A stretch of DNA of 64,000 nucleotides from Streptomyces sp. NBC_01803 (GTDB taxonomy: Bacteria > Actinomycetota > Actinomycetes > Streptomycetales > Streptomycetaceae): the NCBI RefSeq assembly GCF_035917415.1, contig NZ_CP109073.1, positions 1,116,001 to 1,180,000 on the forward strand, given 5' to 3'. Positions 34,042-43,495 of this stretch are shown here, one piece after another (the stretch's first letter is position 1; every line of letters begins with the position of its first letter). The position numbers and the translations under genes were made by a program. The notes below the pieces were generated by a model that did not search any database, was not told the DNA's origin, and saw nothing but the letters and a program-made list of their open reading frames with translations.

Positions 34042-35285
34042 CAGTCGCCTCCCATGCCGAGCAGGTCGTCCATCCCGCCGGAACCCGAGCCGCCGGTGCC
34101 GGGCAGGCCCAGGGCGCCGGGCAGCTCACCGCCACCGCCCGCGCGCAACGACCCGGGGACGGCCGCGTCGGGCACGCCGCCGCCGTAGGGGGCGTTCTGC
34201 GAGCCGCGCACGTTCTGGCCGCTGCCGGGCGAGGCGGTGCAGGCGGCCTCGGTGTTCAGCGGCGCCGACGAGGTGTCCAGGCCGTTGCGGTAGGTCGTGC
34301 CGCCGTAGCCCTGGGTGCAGGGCATCGGCTGGAAGAACGTGACGGCCATGCCGGTGTTGATCCCGTCGGGGCCGACCGCGGTCGATCCGGCGGCCACCAC
34401 GCGCGGCGCCTGCACGAGCAGCTCCTCGAAGCCCCGCTGGCGGGTGACCATCACGTCCGAGGTGGTCAGCAGGTTGGCGATGAGGACGCTCAGGCCGGGG
34501 TCGACGTCGCGCAGCAGGCCGGAGACCTGCGCGGCGGCGCCGGGGCCGGCGTTGATGACGTTCCGCAGGTCGCTGTCGGACTCCCTGAGCTGGGCGCTCA
34601 GGTCGGCGGCGCCGGCGGCGAACTCCCGCAGCGCGTCGCCCTGTTCGGCCTGGGTCGTCAGGACGGTCTGAGCGTCCACGATGAAGTCCGTGGTCTCCGG
34701 CAGGGCCTCGGCGGCGGCCCGCACGAACTCGTACTCGGCGTCCAGCAGACCGCCGAGGTTGTCGCCCTGGCCCTCCAGCGCGGTGCCCAGCTCGTCCATG
34801 ACGGTCCGCAGCGAGTCCAGCGGCACGGAGACGACCATGTCGTTGAGGCTGTTGAGCATGTCGGTGACGGGGGCCGGGGTGTCGGTGTCGCGCACCGGGA
34901 TGACCGTGTCGCCGTCCAGGTAGGGGGCGCTGTCGGTGCGCGGGCGCAAGTCGAGGTACTGCTCGCCGATGGCCGAGAGGCTGGCGACGATCGCCGTCGA
35001 GTCCTCGGGGATGTCGGGCGCCGACTTGTCGATCCGCACGGTGGCCTCGACGCCGTCCTCGGTGAGGTCGATGGAGCCGATCCGCCCGACGGAGACGCCG
35101 CGGTAGGTGACGTCCGCGTTCGGGTAGAGGCCGCCGGTCTCCCTCAGCTCCACCTTCATCTCGAAGTAGTCGCGGACGCCGATGTACCGGCCGACGTCGG
35201 CGTAGTTGACGCCGAGGTAGCCGACGGCGACCGTGCCGATCACCAGGAAGGCGACGATCTTGAGTCGGACTGCGAGTGTGAGCAT
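34041..35285 (-). CDS. mceF: MCE-family protein, sixth of operon
   Basis: The 414-residue protein has an N-terminal transmembrane helix (KIVAFLVIGTVAVGYLGV), an MCE domain (about 40-120: MKVELRETGGLYPNADVTYR, VSVGRIGSIDL, YLDLRPR), a long helical region, and a Gly/Ser-rich C-terminal tail (about 370-414). Mce proteins form a hexameric ring and tunnel that passes lipid from the cell envelope to the YrbE permeases. TGATG overlap with MceE. Confidence 0.85.
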   Translation of the reverse strand: MLTLAVRLKIVAFLVIGTVAVGYLGVNYADVGRYIGVRDYFEMKVELRETGGLYPNADVTYRGVSVGRIGSIDLTEDGVEATVRIDKSAPDIPEDSTAIVASLSAIGEQYLDLRPRTDSAPYLDGDTVIPVRDTDTPAPVTDMLNSLNDMVVSVPLDSLRTVMDELGTALEGQGDNLGGLLDAEYEFVRAAAEALPETTDFIVDAQTVLTTQAEQGDALREFAAGAADLSAQLRESDSDLRNVINAGPGAAAQVSGLLRDVDPGLSVLIANLLTTSDVMVTRQRGFEELLVQAPRVVAAGSTAVGPDGINTGMAVTFFQPMPCTQGYGGTTYRNGLDTSSAPLNTEAACTASPGSGQNVRGSQNAPYGGGVPDAAVPGSLRAGGGGELPGALGLPGTGGSGSGGMDDLLGMGGD

Positions 35286-36364
35286 CAGTCATCCCCTCCC
35301 ACGGAGGGCAGGGGCAGCGGAGCGCTGCGCGTGCTGGAGGAGCCGACCGGCGGGACGATCTCGGTGCCGGGCTGGGCCGCGATGGTCAGGTAGGCGTTGA
35401 GGTAGTCGCCCCGGATCCCGTTCATGACCTCGTCGGTGAACGGGTAGGTGGCGAGGACTTCGAGGGAGTCCGGCAGGGCCTGGCCGGCGTCGGCCAGGTT
35501 CCGCAGGGTCGGCGCCAGCGCCTCCAGGTCGGCGACGATGTCGTCGGCGCTCTGGTTGATGGTCTCGATGGCGACGTCGCCGAGCTGGTCGAGAGAGTCG
35601 AGCATGGTCATCAGCGATTCCCGCTGTTCTTCGAGGACTTCCAGGCCGGGGGCGAGGTTGTCCAGGGCGTCGCCGATGGCCTCGTCGCGGGTCGCGAGGG
35701 TCGAGGCCAGCCGGTCCATGCCGTGCAGGGCGTCGGTGATGTCCTCGCGGTGGTCGTCCAGGTCGCCGACGAAGACGTCGAGCTGGTCCAGCACGGAGCG
35801 GGCCTCCGCCTCGTTGCCCTCCAGGGCGTTGTTGAGCTCCTCGCTGATGGTCCGGATCTGGTCGACGCCACCGCCGTTGAGGACCAGGGACAGCGCGCCG
35901 AACACCTCCTCGACCTCGGCGTTCCGGTTGGTCTGGGTGACCGGGATCACGGCCCCGTTGTCCAGACTGCCCTCGGGCTCCTCGGGCGAGGAGAGCTGGA
36001 CGAACTTCTCGCCGAGCAGGCTGGCCTGCTCCACGGCGGCGAAGGCGTTCGCGGGGAGCTCGATGTCGCCGTTGATCTCCATGGTGACCAGGGCGTGCCA
36101 GCCGTCGTCGGTGATCTCGATCTCGGTGACGCGGCCCACGGCCACGTCGTTGACCTTGACCGTCGAGTGCGGCACGAGGCTCAGCACGTCCTCGAACTCG
36201 GCGGTCACCTCGTACGGGTGGTCGCCGAGGTCGGCGCCGCCGGGCAGCGGCAGGTCCGCGACGGTCGGCAGCTCCGACAGGTTCACCGTGGAGACCGCGA
36301 AGACGACGGCCACCGCGAGGCCGGCGGCGCCGACCCCGATTCCGATCCTGGCTCCGCGCTTCAT
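35285..36364 (-). CDS. mceE: MCE-family protein, fifth of operon
   Basis: The 359-residue protein has an N-terminal membrane helix (IGIGVGAAGLAVAVVFAVS), an MCE domain (YEVTAEFEDVLSLVPHSTVK, VAVGRVTEIEI, FVQLSSP) and a predicted long coiled-coil (LNNALEGNEAEARSVLDQLD and following). MceE in mycobacteria is a lipoprotein; no lipobox cysteine is present here. ATGA overlap with MceD. Confidence 0.85.
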   Translation of the reverse strand: MKRGARIGIGVGAAGLAVAVVFAVSTVNLSELPTVADLPLPGGADLGDHPYEVTAEFEDVLSLVPHSTVKVNDVAVGRVTEIEITDDGWHALVTMEINGDIELPANAFAAVEQASLLGEKFVQLSSPEEPEGSLDNGAVIPVTQTNRNAEVEEVFGALSLVLNGGGVDQIRTISEELNNALEGNEAEARSVLDQLDVFVGDLDDHREDITDALHGMDRLASTLATRDEAIGDALDNLAPGLEVLEEQRESLMTMLDSLDQLGDVAIETINQSADDIVADLEALAPTLRNLADAGQALPDSLEVLATYPFTDEVMNGIRGDYLNAYLTIAAQPGTEIVPPVGSSSTRSAPLPLPSVGGDD

Positions 36365-37419
36365 TGGCCGGACTCCTCGTCGAAGCGGTAGACGGAGCCC
36401 TCCACGGCCAGCGGCACCAACTGTGTCTGCGCGGAGTTCGTCACCGGGATCATGCTCACCTCGTTGAGGTTGGCGCGCGTGTCGAAGGTCTGGGTGGCGG
36501 GATTGTAGGCGTTGAGGACGTTGTCGAGGGCCAGCGGCGCGGTGTCCATCACCTCGGCCAGCGAGGCCCGCTGGTCGACGAGGGTCTGGGTGAGCGACGC
36601 GAGGTCGTTGACGTTGGCGGCCAGCGCCTCGCGGTTGTCGCCGATGAACGTCTCGACCTGCCCGAGGGCGGTGCCGAGCTGCTGGAGGGCCTGGCCGAGC
36701 TCGTCGCTGTCGTCCGAGAGGAAGCCGGCGACTTCGGCGAGCTGTTCCTCCGCCTGGCGCACGTCGTCGTCGTTCTCGTTCAGCATGCTGGTGAACCGCT
36801 GGAGGCTCTCGATGGTGCCGAAGAGCTCACCGCTGCTGTCGGCCAGCGTGCCGGCGGCGGCGCCGAACTGCTCGATGGTGGAGCCGAGCGCCGCGCCGTT
36901 GCCCTCCAGGTTCTCGGCGCCGACGTCGAGCATGTTGGACAGCGCGCCGTTCCGGTTGGCGCCCTCGGGGCCGAGCGCGTCGCTCAGCTCCGTCAGGCTG
37001 TCGTAGAGGTCGTCCACCTCCAGCGGCACGGCGGTCCGTTCGAGCGGGATGACCGCCTGGCTCTCCATCTCGGCGCCCTCGGTGTAGGCCGGGGTGAGCT
37101 GGATGTACCGGTCGGCCACGATGCTCGGGTAGATGACCAGGGCCTGGGCGTCCGCCGGGATCCGCACGCCGTCGTCGACGCTGAGCTTGACCCGGACCTG
37201 GGTGCCCTCGGGCTCCACGGCCTCCACCCTGCCGACCCTGACGCCCAGGACGCGGACGTCGGAGCCCTCGTGGACACCGACGGCCCGGTCGAAGAACGCG
37301 GTGACCGTCTTGCCGCCTCCGCCGCCGACGCTGATCAGGCCGGTGAAGCTGGCCAGCAGGAGGGCCAGCACGAGCCCGGCGAGGGACAGCAGGACGCTCT
37401 TGCGCTTCAGGACGCTCAT
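36361..37419 (-). CDS. mceD: MCE-family protein, fourth of operon
   Basis: The 352-residue protein has an N-terminal helix (VLLSLAGLVLALLLASFTGL), an MCE domain (KTVTAFFDRAVGVHEGSDVR, VRVGRVEAVEP, YIQLTP) and a long helical C-terminal part with SLTQTLVDQRASLAEVMDTA, a segment repeated in variant form in the sister proteins. Start ATG 37419 overlaps the MceC stop (TGATG); the longer open frame to 37524 enters mceC. Confidence 0.85.
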   Translation of the reverse strand: MSVLKRKSVLLSLAGLVLALLLASFTGLISVGGGGGKTVTAFFDRAVGVHEGSDVRVLGVRVGRVEAVEPEGTQVRVKLSVDDGVRIPADAQALVIYPSIVADRYIQLTPAYTEGAEMESQAVIPLERTAVPLEVDDLYDSLTELSDALGPEGANRNGALSNMLDVGAENLEGNGAALGSTIEQFGAAAGTLADSSGELFGTIESLQRFTSMLNENDDDVRQAEEQLAEVAGFLSDDSDELGQALQQLGTALGQVETFIGDNREALAANVNDLASLTQTLVDQRASLAEVMDTAPLALDNVLNAYNPATQTFDTRANLNEVSMIPVTNSAQTQLVPLAVEGSVYRFDEESGQ

Positions 37420-38486
37420 CAGCGACCGCCTCCGGGCCTGGGCGGCACGCATCCGGACTCGGGTGCGGTGCCGGGGGGCATGTAACTGGACGGCACAAGG
37501 CCGCAGGCGTAGATGTCGAGCCATCGGCCGTTGCCGACGGTGTTGCCCACCAGGCGGTAGTACGGCCCGGCCGTGGCCAGCACGGAGTCGAGCTGCTCCT
37601 GGTTGTCCAGCAGCACGTCGGTGACGCGGCCGAGGGCGTCCAGGGTGGGCTGGATCTGTTCGGTGTTGTCCTGGACGATGCCGCTGAGCGTCTCGCTGAG
37701 CTGGCCGGTGTTGACGAACAGGGCGTGGATGGCCTCGCGCCGCTGCCGGATCTCCTCCAGCAGCACGTTGCCGTCCTCGATGAGCCGCTCGAACTGGTCG
37801 GTCTGCGAGGCGAGGGTCCCGGCCACCTGGTCGGTGCCTTCGAGGAGATGGGCCAGCTCCTCGTCGCGGGAGGCGATGGTCCCCGACAGGGCGGACAAGC
37901 CCTCCAGGGCGGCGTCGACCTCGGGCGAGGTGTTCTCGAAGGTGTCCGCGATGGTCTGGAAGCTCTCCGCGATCGCCTCCGTGTCCAGCTGCGAGGCGTG
38001 CTCCCCGAGATCCTGGAACGCCTCGGTGACGTCATAGGGCGAGGCCGTCCGGGAGGACGGGATGCGCTCGCCCGGGTTCTGCTCGTCGGAGCCGAGCGGG
38101 TCCACCGCCAGGTACTTCGAGCCGAGCAGTGTCCTGATCCCGATGGCGACCCGGCTGGCGTCGCCGACCCAGGCGTTCTCGACGCGGAAGGAGACCTTGA
38201 CCTTGCCGTCGTCCAGGTCGACGCCGGTGACCTCGCCGACCCGCACGCCCGCGATCCGCACCTCGTCGCCGGTCCTGAGCCCGGCGGCCTCGGTGAAGTC
38301 CGCGCTGTACTCAGTGCCGCCGCCGATCAGTGGCAGCGAGTCGGCACGGTAGGCGCCCAGGCAGAGCAGGGCGCAGATGATGATGCCGACGATGCCCACG
38401 ATCAGGGGATTGCGCTCGCTGAGCGGCTTGATCCGGCCGCGCAGGAAGTCGAGGCGCGGCCGGCGCAGCCGCCTGACGCCGCTCAT
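37419..38486 (-). CDS. mceC: MCE-family protein, third of operon
   Basis: The 355-residue protein has a basic N-terminus, a membrane helix (LIVGIVGIIICALLCLGAY), an MCE domain (YSADFTEAAGLRTGDEVRIA, VRVGEVTGVDL, YLAVDP) and a helical tail ending in Cys- and Pro-rich residues. Start ATG 38486 gives the ATGA overlap with MceB; an ATG at 38495 is also in frame. Confidence 0.85.
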   Translation of the reverse strand: MSGVRRLRRPRLDFLRGRIKPLSERNPLIVGIVGIIICALLCLGAYRADSLPLIGGGTEYSADFTEAAGLRTGDEVRIAGVRVGEVTGVDLDDGKVKVSFRVENAWVGDASRVAIGIRTLLGSKYLAVDPLGSDEQNPGERIPSSRTASPYDVTEAFQDLGEHASQLDTEAIAESFQTIADTFENTSPEVDAALEGLSALSGTIASRDEELAHLLEGTDQVAGTLASQTDQFERLIEDGNVLLEEIRQRREAIHALFVNTGQLSETLSGIVQDNTEQIQPTLDALGRVTDVLLDNQEQLDSVLATAGPYYRLVGNTVGNGRWLDIYACGLVPSSYMPPGTAPESGCVPPRPGGGR

Positions 38487-39514
38487 GACCTGCACCGCGA
38501 TTCGGTGATGGGCAGACCTGTCGGGGCACGGCTGCCGTCCCAGGTGGACACGCCGGTCACGGTCGCCTCGCAGAGGTAGGCGTTGAACCAGGACCCGTAG
38601 GAGGCGAGTCGGGCGATCGACTCCATCTTCTCCGGGGTGTTCTGGAGGAAGTTCTCCAGCAGCGGCGTGTTCTCCGCGAGGTTGCCGGAGAGGCGGCCGA
38701 GCTCCGCGATGTCCTGGCGGAGGGGCTCGCGGCCGTCTTCGAGCAGTCCCGCGGTGCTGACGGAGAGGTCGCCCATCGCCTGGATCGCGTCGCCCAGCGG
38801 CTCGCGGTCGGCGGCGAATCCGGAGACCAGCTCCTGGGTGGTCGAGACCAACTCGGTGAATTCCTCTTCGCGTTCGTTGACGGTGTCCAGGACGGTGTTG
38901 AGGTTGTCGATCACCTCGCCGATCACCTCGTCCTCGGCCGCCAGGGTGGTGGTGAGCGAGCCCACGTGGCTGAGCAGGCTGGTGACGGTGCCGCCCTCGC
39001 CCTGGAGGACCTGGACGATCTCCACGGCGAGCTGGTTGGTCTCGTCCGGGTCCAGGCCGCGGAAGAGCGGCTGGAACCCGTTGAAGAGCTGGGTGAGGTC
39101 GAGAGCGGGCGCGGTGCGTTCCAGCGGGATGACCTCGTCGGGCCCCAGGCTGTCGCCGACCTCACCGGCGCCCTGGCCGAGCGAGATGTACCGCTGGCCG
39201 ACCATGTTGAGGTAGCGGATCGCGGCGGTGGTCGAGGCGGGGATCTCGCGGCCCTTCTCGACGGTGAAGGAGACCTCGGCGTACCGGCGGTCGACCACCT
39301 TGATGCCGGTGACCTCGCCGACCTGGACACCGGCGATGCGCACGCTGTCGCCGTCGGCCAGGCCGGTGGTGTCGGTGAAGACGGCCCGGTAGGTGTGGGC
39401 CTCGCCGACGCCGCTGCTGCCGACGCTGACGGCGAGCACCAGGGTGGACAGCACGGTGACGAGGACGAAGATGAGCGATTTGATCACCGGGGCGGCGATG
39501 CCTGCGCGGCTCAC
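38483..39514 (-). CDS. mceB: MCE-family protein, second of operon
   Basis: The 343-residue protein has an N-terminal helix (SLIFVLVTVLSTLVLAVSVG), an MCE domain (TYRAVFTDTTGLADGDSVRI, VQVGEVTGIKV, YISLGQG) and long helices. Start GTG 39514 overlaps the MceA stop (GTGA). A pair of Cys residues near the C-terminus (YLCEATVTG ... SRCRS) may form a disulfide. Confidence 0.85.
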   Translation of the reverse strand: MSRAGIAAPVIKSLIFVLVTVLSTLVLAVSVGSSGVGEAHTYRAVFTDTTGLADGDSVRIAGVQVGEVTGIKVVDRRYAEVSFTVEKGREIPASTTAAIRYLNMVGQRYISLGQGAGEVGDSLGPDEVIPLERTAPALDLTQLFNGFQPLFRGLDPDETNQLAVEIVQVLQGEGGTVTSLLSHVGSLTTTLAAEDEVIGEVIDNLNTVLDTVNEREEEFTELVSTTQELVSGFAADREPLGDAIQAMGDLSVSTAGLLEDGREPLRQDIAELGRLSGNLAENTPLLENFLQNTPEKMESIARLASYGSWFNAYLCEATVTGVSTWDGSRAPTGLPITESRCRS

Positions 39515-40800
39515 TGGAGCTCCACCTCCGTCCCGCGGAACGCCGGGCCGGCCAGCAGGCTCGACCACTGCGGCAGGTCGGCGGCCCGGCTGTCGCCGTC
39601 GGCGGCCAGCAGCTCGTTGACGAGCTCGCTCTCCTGCTCGGAGTTGGGCAGCCCGAGGCCGCCCTCCGTGCCCTGGTACGTGGCGTTGCTGGCGAACGGG
39701 ACCCCATAGCACTCGGGTCCGCCGCCGGCGCCGTAGCCGGGCGTGTCACCGGGACCGTAGGCGCCCCGGGAGGGCACGGTCCTGACGTTGATGTGCAGGC
39801 CCGGCTCATTGGTGCCCGCGCCCAGTGCCTGGTCCATCACGGGCACGAAGTCGGCGAGCATCTGGAGCGTGCAGGGGAAGGACGGGGAGTACTCCCGCAG
39901 CAGGTCCAGGGTCGGGCGGCTGGTGGCGGCCAGGCGGATGATGTTCTCCTGGTTCGAGCGCAGGAAGGTGGTGAGGTCCTGCGACGTGGTGGTCACCGCT
40001 TGGTACAGCGAGCTGAGATTGCCGCGCTCCTCGGCGATGGTGGCGCTGGTGACGGAGAAGTCGTTGAGCGCGTCCACGATGTCGGGGGCGGTCTCGGCGT
40101 AGAGGTTGCTGACCTCGACGAGCTGCCTGATGTCCTCGTTGAGGGCGGGCAGCATCGGGTTGATCTCGGCGAGCTCCCGGTCGAGGGTGACGATCGTGTC
40201 GCCCATGTCGGCGCCGCGGCCGTCGAGGGCCGTGGCCATCGCGGTGAGGATGGAGGACATCTTCTGCGGCTGTAGGGCGTTCAGCGCGGGCAGCAGATTG
40301 TCCAGGGCGTCGTTGATCTCGATCGCGTTGGAGCTGCGGTCCTGGGTGATGACCGTGCCCGCGGCGAGCGTCGCCGGACCGTGGTCGGCCTCGGGGATCA
40401 GCGCGACGTACCGCTCACCGAAGAGGGTGGTGGGCAGGAGCTGTGCGGAGACGTCGGCGGGGATGTCCTTCATCGCCCCTGGCTTCATGGCCAGGGTGAG
40501 AGTGGCGCCCTCGGCGTCGGCGGTGACGTCCCGCACCTCCCCGACGATGACTCCGCGCAGCTTCACGTCGGCGTGCGGGCGCATGTCGTTGCCCGCGACG
40601 TCGGTCTCCACGACCACGAGGTCGACGTCGGTGAACTCCTTGTTGTAGATCGCCACACAGAGCCAGACCAGGAGCGCGGGCACGAGCAGGAACGCGATAC
40701 CGGCGATCCGTCGGCTCCCGGTGTCGGAACGGCGCACGCGGGTGGCGGCCGACGGGGGCACGGCCGGCTGGGGGGCGGTGGGGCGCAGCATCGTCGTCAT
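39511..40800 (-). CDS. mceA: MCE-family protein, first of operon
   Basis: The 429-residue protein has an N-terminal helix (IAGIAFLLVPALLVWLCVAI), an MCE domain (about 58-135: DVDLVVVETDVAGNDMRPHA, VIVGEVRDVTA, YVALIP), a helical middle region and a Gly-rich C-terminal part with PGYGAGGGPECYG. It is the first Mce component after the permeases, with an ATGA overlap to YrbEB, the usual gene order in actinobacteria. Confidence 0.87.
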   Translation of the reverse strand: MTTMLRPTAPQPAVPPSAATRVRRSDTGSRRIAGIAFLLVPALLVWLCVAIYNKEFTDVDLVVVETDVAGNDMRPHADVKLRGVIVGEVRDVTADAEGATLTLAMKPGAMKDIPADVSAQLLPTTLFGERYVALIPEADHGPATLAAGTVITQDRSSNAIEINDALDNLLPALNALQPQKMSSILTAMATALDGRGADMGDTIVTLDRELAEINPMLPALNEDIRQLVEVSNLYAETAPDIVDALNDFSVTSATIAEERGNLSSLYQAVTTTSQDLTTFLRSNQENIIRLAATSRPTLDLLREYSPSFPCTLQMLADFVPVMDQALGAGTNEPGLHINVRTVPSRGAYGPGDTPGYGAGGGPECYGVPFASNATYQGTEGGLGLPNSEQESELVNELLAADGDSRAADLPQWSSLLAGPAFRGTEVELQ

Positions 40801-41687
40801 CCGGTCACCCGCACGGTCGTCGTCGTGCCCCACACGGCGAGGCTGAGGAAGAAGTCGGTGATGCCGATCAGCACGATCGCGGTACGGACCGAGCGGCCCA
40901 CCGCGACGCCGACGCCGGCCGGGCCGCCGGAGGCGTTGAAGCCGTAGTAGCAGTGCGCCAGGATGACCAGCACGCTGAACAGGATGACCTTCATGAAGGA
41001 CAGCAGCACGTCCGTGGGCGACAGGAACAGATTGAAGTAGTGGTCGTAGGTGCCCGTGGACTGTCCGGCCGAGATGATGGTGATCGTGCGGGACGCCAAG
41101 TAGGAGCTGAGGAGCCCGATGGCGTACAGCGGGACGATGGCGAAGACGCCGGCCACGAGGCGGGTGCTGACGAGATAGGGCATGCTGCGCACGCCCATGC
41201 TCTCCAGCGCGTCGATCTCCTCGTTGATGCGCATGGCACCGAGCTGGGCGGTGAAGCCGGCGCCGATCGTGGAGGACAGACAGAGTCCGGCGACCAGCGG
41301 CGCGATCTCGCGGGTGTTGAAGTACGCGGAGACGAAGCCGGTGAGGGCCTCGGTGCCGATCTGGTTCAGGGCGGCGTAGCCCTGGAGGCCGACGACCATG
41401 CCGGTGGCAAGTGTCAGAGCGACCATGACCCCGATGGTGCCACCGATGACGCTCAGGCCACCGGTGCCGAACGCGACTTCGGCGAGGAGGCGCTGAACCT
41501 CCTTGAAGTAACGGCGCAGGGCACGCGGCATCCACAGGATGGCACGCACGTAGAAGATGAGCTGGTCGCCGGGCTTTTCCAGCCAGGAGAAGAGCCGGTC
41601 CGCGCGGATCCGGCGCGGCGGGCGGCCGGATCCGCCGCCGGTGGGCGGCAGCTCCGCGGTGTCCTGGTCCTTGTCCAGCAGTGCCAC
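40797..41687 (-). CDS. yrbEB: YrbE/MlaE-family permease B
   Basis: The 296-residue MlaE-type permease has an amphipathic N-terminal interface helix and about five membrane helices. Family blocks include VALTLATGMVVGLQGYAAL, GLCLSSTIGAGFTAQLGAMR and INEEIDALESMGVRSMPYLV, the last being the coupling region to the ATPase. The Start is GTG 41687, with GGGAGG 6 nt upstream, 2 nt after the YrbEA stop. Confidence 0.88.
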   Translation of the reverse strand: MALLDKDQDTAELPPTGGGSGRPPRRIRADRLFSWLEKPGDQLIFYVRAILWMPRALRRYFKEVQRLLAEVAFGTGGLSVIGGTIGVMVALTLATGMVVGLQGYAALNQIGTEALTGFVSAYFNTREIAPLVAGLCLSSTIGAGFTAQLGAMRINEEIDALESMGVRSMPYLVSTRLVAGVFAIVPLYAIGLLSSYLASRTITIISAGQSTGTYDHYFNLFLSPTDVLLSFMKVILFSVLVILAHCYYGFNASGGPAGVGVAVGRSVRTAIVLIGITDFFLSLAVWGTTTTVRVTG

Positions 41688-41689
41688 GG

Positions 41690-42493
41690 TCAGCCTCCCT
41701 TCGGCGGGACGATCTGCAGGTAGATGGCGGTCATGATGAGGTTGATCCCGAACAGCAGTGTGAAGGAGATGACGACGGACTGGTTCACCACTTCGCCGAC
41801 GCCCTTCGGGCCGCCGCTCGGGTTGAGGCCGCGGTGGGCGGCGACGATCCCGGCGACGAAACCGAAGATGACGGCTTTCAGCTCGCTGACGTAGATGTCG
41901 GGGAGCTGGGCGAGCGAGTTGAAGCTCGACACGTAGGCGCCCGGCGTGCCCTCCTGGAGGATCACGTTGAAGAAGTAGCCGCCGACCGTACCGACCACCG
42001 ACACCAGACCGTTGAGAAGCACGGCGACGAGGACGGTGGCCAGCACGCGCGGGACGATGAGGCGCTGCACGGGCGAGACGCCCATGACCTCCATCGCGTC
42101 CAGTTCTTCGCGGATCTTCCGGGAGCCGAGGTCGGCGCAGATCGCCGAGCCGGCCACGCCGGACACCAGCAGGGCCACGATGAGCGGGCTGGCCTGCTGG
42201 AGCACGGCGAGGACGCTGGCACCACCGGTGAACGACTGGGCGCCGAACTGCTCGGTGAGCGAACCGACCTGCAGCGCGACGACGGCGCCGAACGGAATGG
42301 CGACCAGACACGCCGGCAGGATCGTCACGCTCGCGATGAACCAGAACTGCTCGACGAACTCCCGGACCTGGAAGGGCCGTTTGAACATGAGCCTCAGGAC
42401 GGACAGCGCCAGGATGAACATGTCGCCGGCCTGCCGCAGCAGTCCGAGACCTGGCAGCGGCTGCCTGGGCGCCTTCACAGGAGGGGCGGTCAC
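41690..42493 (-). CDS. yrbEA: YrbE/MlaE-family permease A
   Basis: The 267-residue MlaE-type permease has several membrane helices; blocks include FIASVTILPACLVAIPFGAV, LLVSGVAGSAICADLGSRKI and REELDAMEVMGVSPVQRLIV, and the C-terminal AAHRGLNPSGGPKGVGEVVN. Start GTG 42493 overlaps the ATPase stop (GTGA); the longer open frame to 42988 is antisense-like shadow inside the ATPase gene. Forms the membrane channel with YrbEB. Confidence 0.88.
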   Translation of the reverse strand: MTAPPVKAPRQPLPGLGLLRQAGDMFILALSVLRLMFKRPFQVREFVEQFWFIASVTILPACLVAIPFGAVVALQVGSLTEQFGAQSFTGGASVLAVLQQASPLIVALLVSGVAGSAICADLGSRKIREELDAMEVMGVSPVQRLIVPRVLATVLVAVLLNGLVSVVGTVGGYFFNVILQEGTPGAYVSSFNSLAQLPDIYVSELKAVIFGFVAGIVAAHRGLNPSGGPKGVGEVVNQSVVISFTLLFGINLIMTAIYLQIVPPKGG

Positions 42494-43476
42494 TGCCACT
42501 GTCCTCCGCTGGGCAGCAGGTTCTCCTCGACGGCCCGGCGGGCGGCGTCGGGCATCTGGTTGAGCATGCCCATGACGCGCTTCTTGCGGCGCAGCACGGC
42601 CATCCGGGGCGGCAGGCCCGGGGTGGGCTCCAGCTGCGGCACGACGGTCCGCATCTGCTCGGGCCGGATCGCGGTGAGGCCGTTGCGGGTCTCCATGGCG
42701 ATGGTGGCGGCGTCCTTCTCCTCGGCCATCCCGATGGGGCCGGCGCGGCTGCCGCTGAGGAACTGGGCGACGACGGGCTCGGTGCTGGTGAGCAGCAGCT
42801 CGCGGGGGCCGAAGGTGACGAGCCTGCGGCGGAAGAGCATGCCCATGTTGTCCGGCACGGTGTTCGCGATTTCGAGGTTGTGCGTGACGATCAGCATCGT
42901 GGCGTCGATCTGCGCGTTGAGATCGATCAGGAGCTGCGACAGGTACGACGTGCGCACCGGGTCGAGGCCGGAGTCCGGCTCGTCGCACAGGATGATCTCG
43001 GGGTCGAGCACCAGCGCGCGGGCCAGGCCGGCGCGCTTGCGCATACCGCCGGATATCTCGCCGGGGAGCTTCCGGTCGGCGTTGCCGAGACCGACCATCT
43101 CCATCCGCTCCATGACGATGGTGCGGATCTCGGATTCCTTCTTCTTCGTGTGCTCGCGGAGCGGGAAAGCGATGTTGTCGAAAAGGGTCATCGACCCGAA
43201 CAGCGCGCCGTCCTGGAACATCAGGCCGAACTTCTTGCGGGCCTCGAAGACGTCCTTGACCGGGCTGTTGACCATGTCCACGCCATCGACGAGCACGCGC
43301 CCGCGCTCCGGTCGCAGGAGGCCGACCAGGGACTTCAGGAAGACGGTCTTGCCGGTGCCGGACGGGCCGAGCATGACGCTCACCTCGCCGGCAGGCAGTG
43401 TCAGCGTCACGTCTTCCCAGATGTTCTGCTTTCCGAAGGACTTGGTCAGACCTTCGATGATGACTTCAGTACCCAT
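42490..43476 (-). CDS. ABC transporter ATPase of the Mce system (MlaF/Mkl-like)
   Basis: The 328-residue ATPase has Walker A GPSGTGKT, signature ISGGMRKRAGLARAL and Walker B EIILCDEPDSGLDP, followed by the H-loop VTHNLE. The PDSGLDP variant is typical of MlaF/Mkl. The C-terminal extension (about 250-328) is longer than in MlaF and matches the tail of actinobacterial Mkl proteins. It powers lipid import through YrbEA/B. The ATG at 43476 follows GGGAGG by 4 nt; it lies 19 nt after the DUF6801-like gene. Confidence 0.9.
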   Translation of the reverse strand: MGTEVIIEGLTKSFGKQNIWEDVTLTLPAGEVSVMLGPSGTGKTVFLKSLVGLLRPERGRVLVDGVDMVNSPVKDVFEARKKFGLMFQDGALFGSMTLFDNIAFPLREHTKKKESEIRTIVMERMEMVGLGNADRKLPGEISGGMRKRAGLARALVLDPEIILCDEPDSGLDPVRTSYLSQLLIDLNAQIDATMLIVTHNLEIANTVPDNMGMLFRRRLVTFGPRELLLTSTEPVVAQFLSGSRAGPIGMAEEKDAATIAMETRNGLTAIRPEQMRTVVPQLEPTPGLPPRMAVLRRKKRVMGMLNQMPDAARRAVEENLLPSGGQWQ

Positions 43477-43495
43477 CACACCTCCCGGGGATGAA

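Noticed and set aside
35285..36364. MceE as a lipoprotein, as in mycobacteria
   Set aside because: The N-terminus has a membrane helix but no lipobox cysteine.
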